Part shown: positions 1 to 8,134 of the stretch, piece after piece
Layout: the number at the start of each line of letters is the position of its first letter
Numbering within the stretch: the stretch's first letter is position 1
NCBI RefSeq assembly: GCF_030160115.1
Contig: NZ_BSNS01000024.1
Span: 434,001 to 498,000, forward strand
Source: Devosia nitrariae
Lineage (GTDB): Bacteria; Pseudomonadota; Alphaproteobacteria; Rhizobiales; Devosiaceae
Length of the DNA: 64,000 bases
Direction of reading: 5' to 3'
The notes under the pieces: model-generated
What the model was told of the DNA's origin: nothing
Databases searched by the model: none
Seen by the model: only the letters and a program-made list of their open reading frames with translations
Program-made: the position numbers and the translations under genes

Positions 1-1
1 C

Positions 2-1180
2 GAGGCGCTGGTCAGCGCCAGCCAGATGAATGAGAAGCGACGCCAGTTCACCGAAGCGGTGGTGGAGGGGGTGTCAGCCGGTATCATCGGTCTCGACCCC
101 TATGGCGCCGCTACCCTCGTCAATGCTCGTGCCTGCGAGATGCTGGGTAAATCGGAAATGGCGCTGATGGGCGCTCCGATCGACAAGGTGGTACCTGAAC
201 TCTCCACGATCCTCGAGCGGGCCCGGTCTGCCCGGCGCGGTCAGGTGCGCGACCAGATCCATCTCGGCAGCGAACAGGACCGCCGGACCTACCAGGTGCA
301 GCTCACGCGAGAAGGTTCGCTTACTGAATCAAAGGGTTACGTCCTAACGTTCGATGATGTCACTGACCTCGAATCGGCCCAACGCACCAGCGCGTGGGCG
401 GACGTGGCGCGGCGTATCGCCCACGAGATCAAAAACCCGCTCACCCCCATCCAGTTGTCGGCTGAGCGCCTGCGGCGGCGCTACGGCAACCGGCTGGACG
501 ATGACCGGGACGTGTTCGACAAATGCATCAACACCATCGTGCGCCAGGTGGGCGACATCGGCCGGATGGTCGACGAGTTCTCCGCCTTTGCCCGCATGCC
601 GGAGGCTGCACCGGAAGTCGCCGACCTTTCCGATACTGTGCGGCAGGCCGTGTTCCTTGAGAGCGTCCGCCTTCCCGAAATCAACATTTCGACGGACCTG
701 CCGGAGGAGCCAATTCGAGCCTATTTCGATAACCGCCTCATTGCTCAATGCATGACGAATTTGATTAAAAATTCCGTAGAAGCTTTTGAATCTATTGGAA
801 TAAGTACCATGAGAGATCCGAGGATCGTCGTCCAGGCGGTCGTCGAGGGGCAATTCGCGCGCGTCACCGTATCCGACAACGGCAAGGGCTGGCCAAAGGA
901 GAACCGGTTGAGATTGCTCGAGCCTTACATGACCACTCGGGAGAAAGGGACGGGTCTCGGCCTTGCAATTGTCACAAAGATTGTCGAGCAGCACGGCGGC
1001 CAAGTCGAATTGCTCGATTCCGAACCCGATGAGGACGGCCGCATCGGGGCATCCTTTGCGTTCACATTACCATTGCAATCCCCCGTCAAGACATCGCCTG
1101 GCGCAGATGCCGGCAACAGTCAGTCCAGCCAGCCGGGCTTACAGGAGGAGCCGCTGATGCAGGCGGCGGTTCATAAATAA
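2..1180 (+). CDS. ntrY: NtrY nitrogen-regulation sensor histidine kinase, 3' part
   Basis: C-terminal part of a membrane-bound sensor kinase; the reading frame is open to the left edge, so the transmembrane and HAMP parts lie outside the window. The visible part starts in the linker (LVSASQMNEKRRQ) and runs through a PAS-like domain, the H-box (RRIAHEIKNPLTP), the N-box (MTNLIKNSVEAF), the G1 box (DNGKGWP) and the G2 box (GTGLGLAIV). NtrY phosphorylates the next gene product, NtrX, in control of nitrogen, redox and envelope genes in alphaproteobacteria. Its TAA stop overlaps the ntrX ATG by one base, so the two are translationally coupled. Confidence 0.95.
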   Translation, partial: EALVSASQMNEKRRQFTEAVVEGVSAGIIGLDPYGAATLVNARACEMLGKSEMALMGAPIDKVVPELSTILERARSARRGQVRDQIHLGSEQDRRTYQVQLTREGSLTESKGYVLTFDDVTDLESAQRTSAWADVARRIAHEIKNPLTPIQLSAERLRRRYGNRLDDDRDVFDKCINTIVRQVGDIGRMVDEFSAFARMPEAAPEVADLSDTVRQAVFLESVRLPEINISTDLPEEPIRAYFDNRLIAQCMTNLIKNSVEAFESIGISTMRDPRIVVQAVVEGQFARVTVSDNGKGWPKENRLRLLEPYMTTREKGTGLGLAIVTKIVEQHGGQVELLDSEPDEDGRIGASFAFTLPLQSPVKTSPGADAGNSQSSQPGLQEEPLMQAAVHK

Positions 1181-2565
1181 TGGCACTCGACATTCTTATA
1201 ATCGACGATGAAGACGACATCCGGGAGCTCATCGCGGGCATTCTAGAGGACGAGGGTTACGAGGCCCGGCAGGCGCACGATGCCGACAGCGGCCTCAACG
1301 AGATCGCCCGCCGCCGGCCGAGCCTGGTCTTCCTCGACATCTGGTTGCAGGGATCGCGGCTCGATGGCCTGCAGCTCCTCGACATCTTCCAGGCGCAGCA
1401 CCCGGAGATGCCCGTGGTGATGATCTCGGGCCACGGCAACGTCGAGACCGCCGTTTCCGCCATCAAGCGCGGGGCCTACGACTATATCGAGAAGCCGTTC
1501 AAGGTCGACCGGCTGCTGCACATCACGCAGCGTGCCGTCGAGGCCACGCGCCTTCGCAACGAGGTTGCGGAGCTCAAGGAGCGTACCGCCAGCAAGGCGG
1601 CCGAGCTCGTGGGCAACTCGCCGACGCTGCACCACGTGCGAAGCATCATCGAGAAATCCGCACCCACCAACTCGCGCATCTTCATTGCGGGACCTTCGGG
1701 TGCCGGCAAGGGGATGGTGGCGCGGCTCATCCACCAGAAGAGCCCGCGCGCTCAAGCGCCGTTCATCGAGATCAACGCTTCGCTCTATGCGCCCGACGAG
1801 GTGGCCGCTGCATTGTTCGGCCGCGAATCACGCGAGAAGACCGGCATGCTGCGTACCGAGGTCGGCGCTCTCGAACGTGCTCATGGCGGCACGCTCTACC
1901 TGTCCGAAGTCACATCTTTGCCCCCGTCGGTGCAGCAGGCGCTGCTGCGCACGCTCGTCGAGAACCGCTTCAACAGGGTCGGAGGTCAGGGTGCGGTGCC
2001 GATCGACGTGCGCATCATCTCTGCCAGTTCCCAGAATGTGAGCGCGTTGATCGAGAGCGGGGATTTTCGGTCGGACCTCTTCCATCGGCTCTCGATCGTT
2101 CCCGTGCAGTTGACGCCGCTGCGCGAGCGTCGCGAGGATGTGCCGCCACTCGTCAACATCTTCATCGATCAGGTCTGCCGCATGCACAACCTGCAGCGCA
2201 TGACGATCGGCGATGATGCGATCGCCGTGCTGCAGGCTCAGGACTGGCCCGGAAACGCCCGACAGCTGCGCAACTCCATCGAGCGGCTGCTGATCCTGAT
2301 GAAGGACCAGGCACCGATCGACGGCATGATCACGGCGGTCATGCTCCCGTCCGACATCGGCGAGGTGCTGCCGACGGTAGGGGACACCGATGCTTCCGCG
2401 CATTTGATGAGCCTGCCACTGCGCGAGGCGCGGGAGGTATTCGAGCGGCAGTACCTGCTCGCGCAGATCGAGCGCTTCGGGGGCAATATCTCCAAGACGG
2501 CCGAGTTCGTCGGCATGGAACGCAGCGCGCTGCACCGCAAGATCAAGTCTCTGGGCCTTACGTGA
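1180..2565 (+). CDS. ntrX: NtrX response regulator, sigma54-activator-like with changed AAA+ motifs
   Basis: Response regulator partner of NtrY, 461 aa. A receiver domain (residues 1-125, phosphoacceptor Asp53 in VFLDIWL) is followed by an AAA+ domain with an intact Walker A (GPSGAGKG, 171-178) and a Fis-type DNA-binding helix-turn-helix at the C-terminus (GNISKTAEFVGMERSALHRK). The GAFTGA loop for sigma54 contact is absent (the sequence around FGRESREKTGML replaces it), as is normal for alphaproteobacterial NtrX. Less usual, the Walker B is GGTLYLSEV, with Ser242 where an Asp is expected, so ATP hydrolysis may be weak or lost. It starts on the ATG that overlaps the ntrY stop. Confidence 0.95.
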   Translation: MALDILIIDDEDDIRELIAGILEDEGYEARQAHDADSGLNEIARRRPSLVFLDIWLQGSRLDGLQLLDIFQAQHPEMPVVMISGHGNVETAVSAIKRGAYDYIEKPFKVDRLLHITQRAVEATRLRNEVAELKERTASKAAELVGNSPTLHHVRSIIEKSAPTNSRIFIAGPSGAGKGMVARLIHQKSPRAQAPFIEINASLYAPDEVAAALFGRESREKTGMLRTEVGALERAHGGTLYLSEVTSLPPSVQQALLRTLVENRFNRVGGQGAVPIDVRIISASSQNVSALIESGDFRSDLFHRLSIVPVQLTPLRERREDVPPLVNIFIDQVCRMHNLQRMTIGDDAIAVLQAQDWPGNARQLRNSIERLLILMKDQAPIDGMITAVMLPSDIGEVLPTVGDTDASAHLMSLPLREAREVFERQYLLAQIERFGGNISKTAEFVGMERSALHRKIKSLGLT

Positions 2566-2637
2566 CCCAAGCAGGCAGGTGAGGTCTGCTCGTGGCGCGG
2601 GTAGGCATCCAATATTAAACGTGCCATACTTGAGACT

Positions 2638-2657
2638 ACGGGATCAGCACGTCCCGT
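2638..2657 (+). terminator. Small inverted repeat between ntrX and hfq
   Basis: ACGGGA and TCCCGT form a 6-bp stem around an 8-base loop in the 181-base ntrX-hfq spacer. No T-run follows, so it may be a weak terminator, an operator or chance. The rest of the spacer holds no convincing gene; an hfq promoter must lie here or the gene is read through from ntrX. Confidence 0.25.
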
Positions 2658-2746
2658 CGGCATGGAGCAGGGCGGCAGCATCCGTGTACGTTCGGTGCAA
2701 CCAAGCAACGAGAACAGCGACAACAAATGCCGCATAAGAGGCCTGA

Positions 2747-2998
2747 ATGCCCGGCGAAAAACAACAAAACCTGCAGGATGCGTTTCTCAATCATGTCCGC
2801 AAGCAGAAAGTTCCGGTAACGATTTTCCTGGTGAACGGAGTGAAATTGCAGGGGGTTATCACCTGGTTCGACAATTTCTGTCTGTTGCTGCGTCGTGATG
2901 CGCAATCACAACTCGTCTACAAACACGCCATCTCTACGATCATGCCTGGCGCGCCGATCCAGCTCTTCGACCCCGAACACGCCAACGACGGTACCTGA
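2747..2998 (+). CDS. hfq: RNA chaperone Hfq
   Basis: 83-aa Sm-like RNA chaperone that forms hexamers and pairs small RNAs with mRNAs. The Sm1 region (QDAFLNHVRKQKVPVTIFLVNG), the conserved GVITWFDNFCLLLRR segment and the Sm2 motif YKHAISTI are all present, and the length is typical for alphaproteobacteria, which lack the long C-terminal tail of the enterobacterial protein. hflX starts 8 bases after its stop, the usual hfq-hflX pairing. Confidence 0.98.
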   Translation: MPGEKQQNLQDAFLNHVRKQKVPVTIFLVNGVKLQGVITWFDNFCLLLRRDAQSQLVYKHAISTIMPGAPIQLFDPEHANDGT

Positions 2999-3006
2999 CC
3001 GGCTGA

Positions 3007-4371
3007 ATGGGTGATTTTTCAGACGATGCCGGCCGGCCTGCCGGCCCGCAGGCGTTCATCGATCGCCGGGAACAGCCCGTGCGCGCAGGACTTGTTTGTC
3101 CGGACGTGCGCGGGAGCGCGCTGCAGCGCGGCGCGGAGGCGCGCCTGGCCGAGTTCGAGGGTCTTGCCGAAGCGATAAGGCTCGAAGTCGTCTTTGCGGA
3201 GATCCTGCGGGTGCGGGAGGTGCGGCCGGCAACGTTCATGGGCGGTGGACAGGTGGCGGCGCTTGCCGAGCGGGTCAAAGCAGAAGACATCGAGTTGTTG
3301 CTCTTCGATACGGCCCTCAGTCCCATCCAACAGCGCAACCTGGAGCGGGAAACAGGCGCCAAGGTGCTCGACCGCACCGCGCTGATCCTCGAGATCTTCG
3401 GCGAACGGGCAGCGACGCGCGAGGGCGTGCTGCAGGTCGAGCTGGCGCACCTCAACTACCAGAAGAGCCGTCTCGTCCGATCCTGGACCCATCTCGAGCG
3501 CCAGCGCGGCGGCTTCGGGTTCCTGGGCGGTCCAGGCGAAACGCAGATCGAAAGCGACCGCCGACTGCTTCAGGAACGGATCGCGTTCATCGAGGAGCGC
3601 CTCGCCAGGGTCAAGCGCACCCGGGCCGTGCAGCGGCGCCGGCGTGGGGACGTACCTTTCCCGGTTGTTGCTCTCGTTGGATATACGAATGCCGGAAAAT
3701 CCAGTCTTTTCAACATATTGACCGGGGCAGGGGTCTTTGCCGAAAACCTGCTGTTTGCAACCCTCGACACTACGGTGCGCAAGATCGAGTTGCCGCATGG
3801 GCGTGAGGTGATGCTCAGCGATACGGTCGGCTTCGTCAGCGACTTGCCCACCGATCTGGTTGCCGCCTTCCGCGCGACGCTCGAGGAGGTGCTCGAGGCC
3901 GACGTGATCATCCACGTGCGGGACCTGGCAAACCCAGATCACGCCGCGCAAGCGGGCGACGTGCTGCAGGTTCTGGCCGATCTCGGTGTTTCGATCGAGA
4001 CGACGCCAATCATCGAAGCATGGAACAAGATCGACCTCTTGAAGGAGGCTGGAGAAGGCTCGGAGTCAGCGCTTTTAACCACCAGTGCCGCCAGCAGGGT
4101 CAGCGCTGCCGTACCAGTATCGGCGAAAACCGGGGAGGGGCTGGAAGCGCTGCTGCTGGAGATCGAATCTGCGCTTGCCAGCCGCAGCGGCACGTACAGG
4201 GTCCATGTCCCGCACAGCGCCGGCGGTGACATCGGCTGGCTGCACAGCCATTCGGAAATCCTCACCCGATACCCGCCGGACGAGCGCGGTTCGGACTTCG
4301 TCGTCAGGGTGGAGCCCCGGCACCTGGCGGTGTTCCTCGAACGGTTCAATGGCCGCATCGAGCGCGTCTAG
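3007..4371 (+). CDS. hflX: GTPase HflX
   Basis: 454-aa ribosome-associated GTPase that splits stalled 70S ribosomes under stress. The N-terminal HflX domain contains the glycine-rich FGFLGGPGETQIESDRR segment. The G domain carries G1 (GYTNAGKSSLFN), G3 (DTVGFVSDLP) and G4 (NKID). The start lies 8 bases after hfq, in one operon with it. The gene runs convergently into mazG, with 3 bases between the stops. Confidence 0.97.
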   Translation: MGDFSDDAGRPAGPQAFIDRREQPVRAGLVCPDVRGSALQRGAEARLAEFEGLAEAIRLEVVFAEILRVREVRPATFMGGGQVAALAERVKAEDIELLLFDTALSPIQQRNLERETGAKVLDRTALILEIFGERAATREGVLQVELAHLNYQKSRLVRSWTHLERQRGGFGFLGGPGETQIESDRRLLQERIAFIEERLARVKRTRAVQRRRRGDVPFPVVALVGYTNAGKSSLFNILTGAGVFAENLLFATLDTTVRKIELPHGREVMLSDTVGFVSDLPTDLVAAFRATLEEVLEADVIIHVRDLANPDHAAQAGDVLQVLADLGVSIETTPIIEAWNKIDLLKEAGEGSESALLTTSAASRVSAAVPVSAKTGEGLEALLLEIESALASRSGTYRVHVPHSAGGDIGWLHSHSEILTRYPPDERGSDFVVRVEPRHLAVFLERFNGRIERV

Positions 4372-4374
4372 AGT

Positions 4375-5187
4375 TCACTTCGCTTTGTCGGCAGCACGAA
4401 TTTCATTCCAGTAGCCGTCGAGGCGGGCAAGGCCGGCGTCGGCCGGCTCGACACCATCCTCCCGGCAGCGCTGCTCGACATAGGCGAAGCGGCGGGCGAA
4501 TTTCCGGTTGGCGTCACGCAGGGCGGCTTCGGGATCGATACCATGATGGCGCGCAAGGTTGGAGACGGCGAACAGCAAGTCACCGATCTCGGCATGGAGA
4601 GCGGACGGATCGTCTATTTCGGCCGCGGCCTCGACCTCGGTGATCTCCTCGTGAACCTTGGCCGTCACGGAGGCCGCGTCCGGCCAATCGAAACCGACTG
4701 TGGCTGCGCGCTTTGCCAGCTTTTCTGCTCGGGCAAGGGCGGGCAGGCCGGCAGGGACGTCGTCCAGCAGGGAGGCAGGCCGCTCTCCCCGGCGTTCCGC
4801 CTTGCGGGCGCGTTCCTCGGCCTTGATGGCTTCCCAACGCATTTTGGCGGCTTCAGGATCACTGGCATCGAGATCGCCGAAGACGTGCGGATGCCGGCGG
4901 ATCAGCTTTTCGGTGATGGCGTAGATGACGTCGCCGATCTCGAACAGGCCTTGCTCTGCCGCGATCTGGGCGTGGTAGACGGGCTGGAGGATCAGGTCGC
5001 CCAGTTCCTCGCGTAGATGGTCATAGTCGCCGCGCTCGATGGCGTCGGCGACTTCATAGGCTTCCTCGATGGTGTAGTGACGGATGCTCGAGAAATCCTG
5101 TTCGAGGTCCCAGGGGCAGCCCGACTGCGGGTCACGCAGGGCGGCCATGATCTCGATAAGGCGGGAAAGGTCACGCGACGGCTGCAT
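4375..5187 (-). CDS. mazG: Nucleoside triphosphate pyrophosphohydrolase MazG
   Basis: 270-aa house-cleaning enzyme that hydrolyses (d)NTPs to NMP and pyrophosphate. Two tandem MazG domains are visible: the first has GCPWDLEQD, the EEAYEVADAI helix and EELGDLILQ; the second has EITEVEAA and EIGDLLFAVSNLARH. These EExxE and ExxD patterns bind the magnesium ions. The length matches full two-domain MazG. Position next to hflX, in opposite orientation, is common in Rhizobiales. Confidence 0.96.
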   Translation of the reverse strand: MQPSRDLSRLIEIMAALRDPQSGCPWDLEQDFSSIRHYTIEEAYEVADAIERGDYDHLREELGDLILQPVYHAQIAAEQGLFEIGDVIYAITEKLIRRHPHVFGDLDASDPEAAKMRWEAIKAEERARKAERRGERPASLLDDVPAGLPALARAEKLAKRAATVGFDWPDAASVTAKVHEEITEVEAAAEIDDPSALHAEIGDLLFAVSNLARHHGIDPEAALRDANRKFARRFAYVEQRCREDGVEPADAGLARLDGYWNEIRAADKAK

Positions 5188-5366
5188 GGATGTCTCGCCG
5201 GAAAAGAGTCGGGTGTCATCCTTTTAGCAATGGCGGCAGGCAGGCCACAACCGCGAGGCGGAGAAGAATGGGGCGCAGCAGCCGGTCCCGGTCTGGGAAT
5301 TGGCAGTGCGACCCCAAAGGGGTGATCATTCTTGTTGGTTCGAGCCGGTTATTTTCGAGTCCGGAG

Positions 5367-5699
5367 TCACGCGAGAACCGGCGAATACTCCGTCGGCGAA
5401 AGATCGCGATCCTCGATCGCGCCAACCAGACGCCCGTGAGCAGCGCTTGTGGCCCGCTTGATCTCAGCCCATTCCCCATCGTTCATGAACGCACTCCACG
5501 CGGTCTCCTTGGCCGCGATGTTCGGCCAGCGCAGTAGATACACGAACTCGGTCCGCTCTGGCGTTTGGGCCTCCCACATCCCAACGAGGTCGAACCCGTG
5601 GCGCTTCATGATCCGGGCGGCATGATCTCTGAACCGGTCGTGGAAGAACTGTTTGTTGTGCTCGAATATTTCGTAGATTCGGATTTGGTGGATGGTCAT
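5367..5699 (-). CDS. NIPSNAP family protein
   Basis: 110-aa protein of the NIPSNAP family, small ferredoxin-like barrels of unknown catalytic role that usually dimerise. The family pattern is clear: IHQIRIYEIF at the start, FHDRFRDHAARIMKRHGF, then VGMWEAQTPERTEFVYLLRWPN and the end helix. I place the start at the ATG at 5699 because GGAG lies 7-8 bases in front of it; an in-frame ATG 15 bases upstream would add five residues. A dyad (5736-5765) lies directly upstream and might control it. The function here is not known. Confidence 0.85.
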   Translation of the reverse strand: MTIHQIRIYEIFEHNKQFFHDRFRDHAARIMKRHGFDLVGMWEAQTPERTEFVYLLRWPNIAAKETAWSAFMNDGEWAEIKRATSAAHGRLVGAIEDRDLSPTEYSPVLA

Positions 5700-5735
5700 C
5701 GAATTCTCCGGCATCTGCTCGGCAGGCGATCATGA

Positions 5736-5765
5736 CCTAAGTGAGGGTGTAAGGCTCACACTTGG
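5736..5765 (-). promoter_or_regulatory. Imperfect dyad upstream of the NIPSNAP gene
   Basis: Arms CCTAAGTG and CACTTGG (one mismatch) flank a 15-base centre, 37 bases upstream of the NIPSNAP start. The size and placement resemble a regulator binding site, possibly of the MerR type, but no regulator gene is adjacent. Low confidence. Confidence 0.25.
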
Positions 5766-5928
5766 TCGTTTGTTGCTGGTCGAAGGAAGATCAGACACCT
5801 CCTGCCTGAGGAGCGGTGGCCTGGGCGCGGCGCTCCCCGGTGCGCTGCCTCATGACCGTGAGCGTCAGACAGGCTCCGCAGGTCCAGCAGGTGGTGCATG
5901 ATGGGCCTTGGTGACCGCGTGGCACTTG

Positions 5929-5943
5929 TTTGCAGGCTGCAAA
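5929..5943. promoter_or_regulatory. Perfect inverted repeat TTTGCAG-G-CTGCAAA
   Basis: A perfect 7-bp inverted repeat with a single central base, in the gene-poor region upstream of the NIPSNAP gene. The symmetry suits a dimeric repressor of the winged-helix kind. The target gene is unclear, since the nearest start in the right direction is the NIPSNAP gene 230 bases away. Confidence 0.3.
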
Positions 5944-6157
5944 AATAAGGCACGGCGCGGAAAGGTTCAACAGCGGTGGTCGCCGTAAGACACGATCAGT
6001 TGCAGCCTCTGGGAATGGTCGACGCTACGCGACGACTTGAGCAAGACGTCTCGTTGCCAGAAGCGGGGCAGTGTGAAATTAGATACTCTCGCCAGTGCCC
6101 AATTGGATTGTGTAGGCACGCCGCGCGGGGACGTGCCACGCGCACGTCAGAGATTCG

Positions 6158-6173
6158 CATAATATATATTATG
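6158..6173. promoter_or_regulatory. Perfect 16-bp AT-only-core palindrome
   Basis: CATAATATATATTATG is a perfect palindrome in an AT-rich island within otherwise GC-rich DNA, 62 bases beyond the ltnD stop. Such AT-rich palindromes are typical operators of GntR-type sugar-acid regulators. No regulator or divergent gene is next to it now, so it may be left over from a lost gene. Confidence 0.35.
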
Positions 6174-6235
6174 GAACTTTTTCAATTGCGCCAAACTGGC
6201 AGAAACTGGGATCGGATGTCGTCTACACCTACCGC

Positions 6236-7126
6236 TCAGGCCCCGCCAGGCAGCTTCAGTCCGACATTGCGCGCGTAGACCTTGGCCACGGCAGCGTCGT
6301 CTTCCCGGCCCAAGCCCATCCCTGAGGCAGCGACGAACTGCTGCAATGCCGCCGCCGCTATCGGCGCGGAAAACCGCGAAGCCCGCGCAACGTCCAACAC
6401 GATGCCCAGATCCTTGGGCCAGATGTCGATTGCCGAGTGCGGCGCGTAATCGCCTTCAACGACGTGGGGCGCCCGGTTTTCCAGCATCCAGCTGGTTCCC
6501 GCGCATTTCGGAATCACCTTGAGGAAGGTTTCCGGGGCCACGCCCTGAGTCATCCCGAAAGTAATGGCTTCCGCCATCGCCGCGATATGCACGCCCGCCA
6601 GCATCTGGTTGACCGCTTTCATCGCCGATCCCGCGCCGGCGGTGTCGCCCAATTCGAACACCGTTTCGGCTATGGCGTCCAGGATCGGTCGCGCCGTCTC
6701 AAACGCCTCCGGGGTCCCGGAGGCCATGATCGACAGCTGGCCTTCAGCTGCTTTGACCGAGCCTCCGGAAATCGGGGCGTCGAGATAATGGACGCCATAG
6801 CCGGCGCAGCGAGCGGCCATGTCCCGCGCAAAGTCAGGCGCCACGGTCACGCAGCAGATGACTACCGCCCCCTTGGGCAACTTTGGCACGATCGCGTCCG
6901 CGCCGAAGAGGACCTCTTGGGTCTGTGCTGCATTCAGCACCACCACCAGCACTGCATCGAGGGTTGGTGCCGAAACCGAGATGCTGTCCGTGGTTGCGCC
7001 GGCGGCCTGAAGGCGCTCGACGGCATTCGGATTGATGTCTGCGCCGCAGACTTCATGCCCCGCGCGCAAAAGCGACGAAGCGATGCCATAACCCATAGAC
7101 CCCAGTCCAAAGACACCAGCTTTCAT
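6236..7126 (-). CDS. ltnD: L-threonate dehydrogenase-type oxidoreductase (beta-hydroxyacid dehydrogenase family)
   Basis: 296-aa NAD-dependent beta-hydroxyacid dehydrogenase. The N-terminus has the Rossmann motif VFGLGSMGYGIA; the substrate motif is DAPISGGSVKAAEGQLSIM; the catalytic Lys lies in AVNQMLAGVH. The segments VVLNAAQTQEVLFG, WMLENRAPHVVEGDY and HSAIDIWPKDLGI match the LtnD subgroup, which oxidises L-threonate to 2-oxo-tetronate. The start at 7126 was chosen because the Rossmann fold begins there; the frame is open 54 bases further. The usual partners (otnK kinase, otnC aldolase, otnI isomerase) are absent next to it, so the real substrate is uncertain. Confidence 0.8.
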   Translation of the reverse strand: MKAGVFGLGSMGYGIASSLLRAGHEVCGADINPNAVERLQAAGATTDSISVSAPTLDAVLVVVLNAAQTQEVLFGADAIVPKLPKGAVVICCVTVAPDFARDMAARCAGYGVHYLDAPISGGSVKAAEGQLSIMASGTPEAFETARPILDAIAETVFELGDTAGAGSAMKAVNQMLAGVHIAAMAEAITFGMTQGVAPETFLKVIPKCAGTSWMLENRAPHVVEGDYAPHSAIDIWPKDLGIVLDVARASRFSAPIAAAALQQFVAASGMGLGREDDAAVAKVYARNVGLKLPGGA

Positions 7127-7292
7127 AGCATGTTCCGTTTCGTTCTTTCGGCAGCCGCCTCGCCTCGTACACGTATCCAACTCCCAAAGTCATAACGCTT
7201 TGCAGGATCGCTCGAAAAGAAGTCACCTCTAGGCCATATGAGCGTCGTCGGCGACTTCCAGCGCACAGGCAGTAACAAGGCGACTGATACAG

Positions 7293-8132
7293 CTACTGCG
7301 CTGCCGCTGTTTCCTCGACGACGACCTCGATCCGCATCCCGTCATAGGCCGGCGTCACATTGGCCGGCGTCGTGGCATCGACCGTCGCGAAATCCATGTC
7401 GATATGGAGATTGGTCAGGATCGCCTGGCGCGGCGCGAAGCGTCCGACGAGCTCGAGCGTCTCCGGCAGGCTCAGATGGCTGGGGTGCGGCGTCGGGCGC
7501 AAGGCGTCGACCACCCAGACGTCGAGGCCGGTGACGGATTTTGCCGACCGCTCGGGGATGCCGGAGAGATCGCAGGAATAGGCAAAGCCGCCAACGCGGA
7601 AGCCGAGCGAGATGATGCCGCCATGTTCCTGCTCGAACGGTTCGACGGTGATGGTACCACCGGGGCCGTCGATGCTGAGGGATTGGCCGGTGCGGATAAT
7701 ATTGGCGTTGAGGATCGGCGGATAGTCGCTTCCTGGCGGCGCGGCAAAGCAATAGCCGAAGGCCTCGCGGATACGCTCGCCCGCCGTCTCGGCGAAATAG
7801 ACCTCGACCCGCTTGCGTGTATGCAGCGCCAGGACCCGAAGATCGTCGATCCCATGGGTGTGGTCGGCATGCTCATGGGTGTAAAGCACGGCATCGATAC
7901 GGTCGACGTGGGCATCAAGCAGCTGCTCGCGCAGATCGCAGCCGGTATCGACGAGGATGCGGGTTACTCCGTCGCTGTCTTCACGACGGCCTTCGATCAG
8001 CAGTGAGCAGCGCCGGCGCCGGTTGCGGGGGTCGTCGGGATCGCAGGCGCCCCAGATGTTGCCGATACGCGGTACGCCGCCGGACGAGCCGCAGCCCAGG
8101 ACGGTTGCGGTGATGCGGGTGGCAGCCGGCAC
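7293..8132 (-). CDS. Metallo-beta-lactamase fold hydrolase, PhnP-like
   Basis: 279-aa MBL-fold hydrolase. It begins TATVLGCGSSGGVPRIG, and the metal-binding motif is YTHEHADHTHGIDDLR, with further His and Asp ligands in EQEHGG and the C-terminal TNLHIDMDF. It resembles PhnP-type cyclic phosphodiesterases and the gene that usually follows tatD in Rhizobiales. I use the GTG at 8132, 2 bases after the tatD stop; the frame continues upstream inside tatD but that part is not protein-like. Last gene of the rlpA-to-hydrolase run. Substrate unknown. Confidence 0.85.
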   Translation of the reverse strand: MPAATRITATVLGCGSSGGVPRIGNIWGACDPDDPRNRRRRCSLLIEGRREDSDGVTRILVDTGCDLREQLLDAHVDRIDAVLYTHEHADHTHGIDDLRVLALHTRKRVEVYFAETAGERIREAFGYCFAAPPGSDYPPILNANIIRTGQSLSIDGPGGTITVEPFEQEHGGIISLGFRVGGFAYSCDLSGIPERSAKSVTGLDVWVVDALRPTPHPSHLSLPETLELVGRFAPRQAILTNLHIDMDFATVDATTPANVTPAYDGMRIEVVVEETAAAQ

Positions 8133-8134
8133 GG

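Larger units (their letters stand above)
5700..6235. other. 536-base stretch without a supportable gene
   Basis: Between the NIPSNAP start and the ltnD stop I see no gene with a recognisable family. The short frames present (for example 5976-6278 plus, 5756-5953 minus) show no family motif and no clear ribosome site. The stretch does hold three dyads: 5736-5765, 5929-5943 and an AT-rich 6158-6173. It may be a decayed gene region or a large regulatory region. Confidence 0.5.

Noticed and set aside
5756..5953. Possible small gene on the minus strand upstream of the NIPSNAP gene, and a shifted frame with CTTCWTCGAC
   Set aside because: The frames are short, lack a ribosome site and have low-complexity arginine/histidine content. 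The cysteine pattern is not a known motif.
5976..6278. Possible 100-aa gene on the plus strand
   Set aside because: No family motif and no ribosome site; it ends inside ltnD. It is likely chance in a gene-poor stretch.
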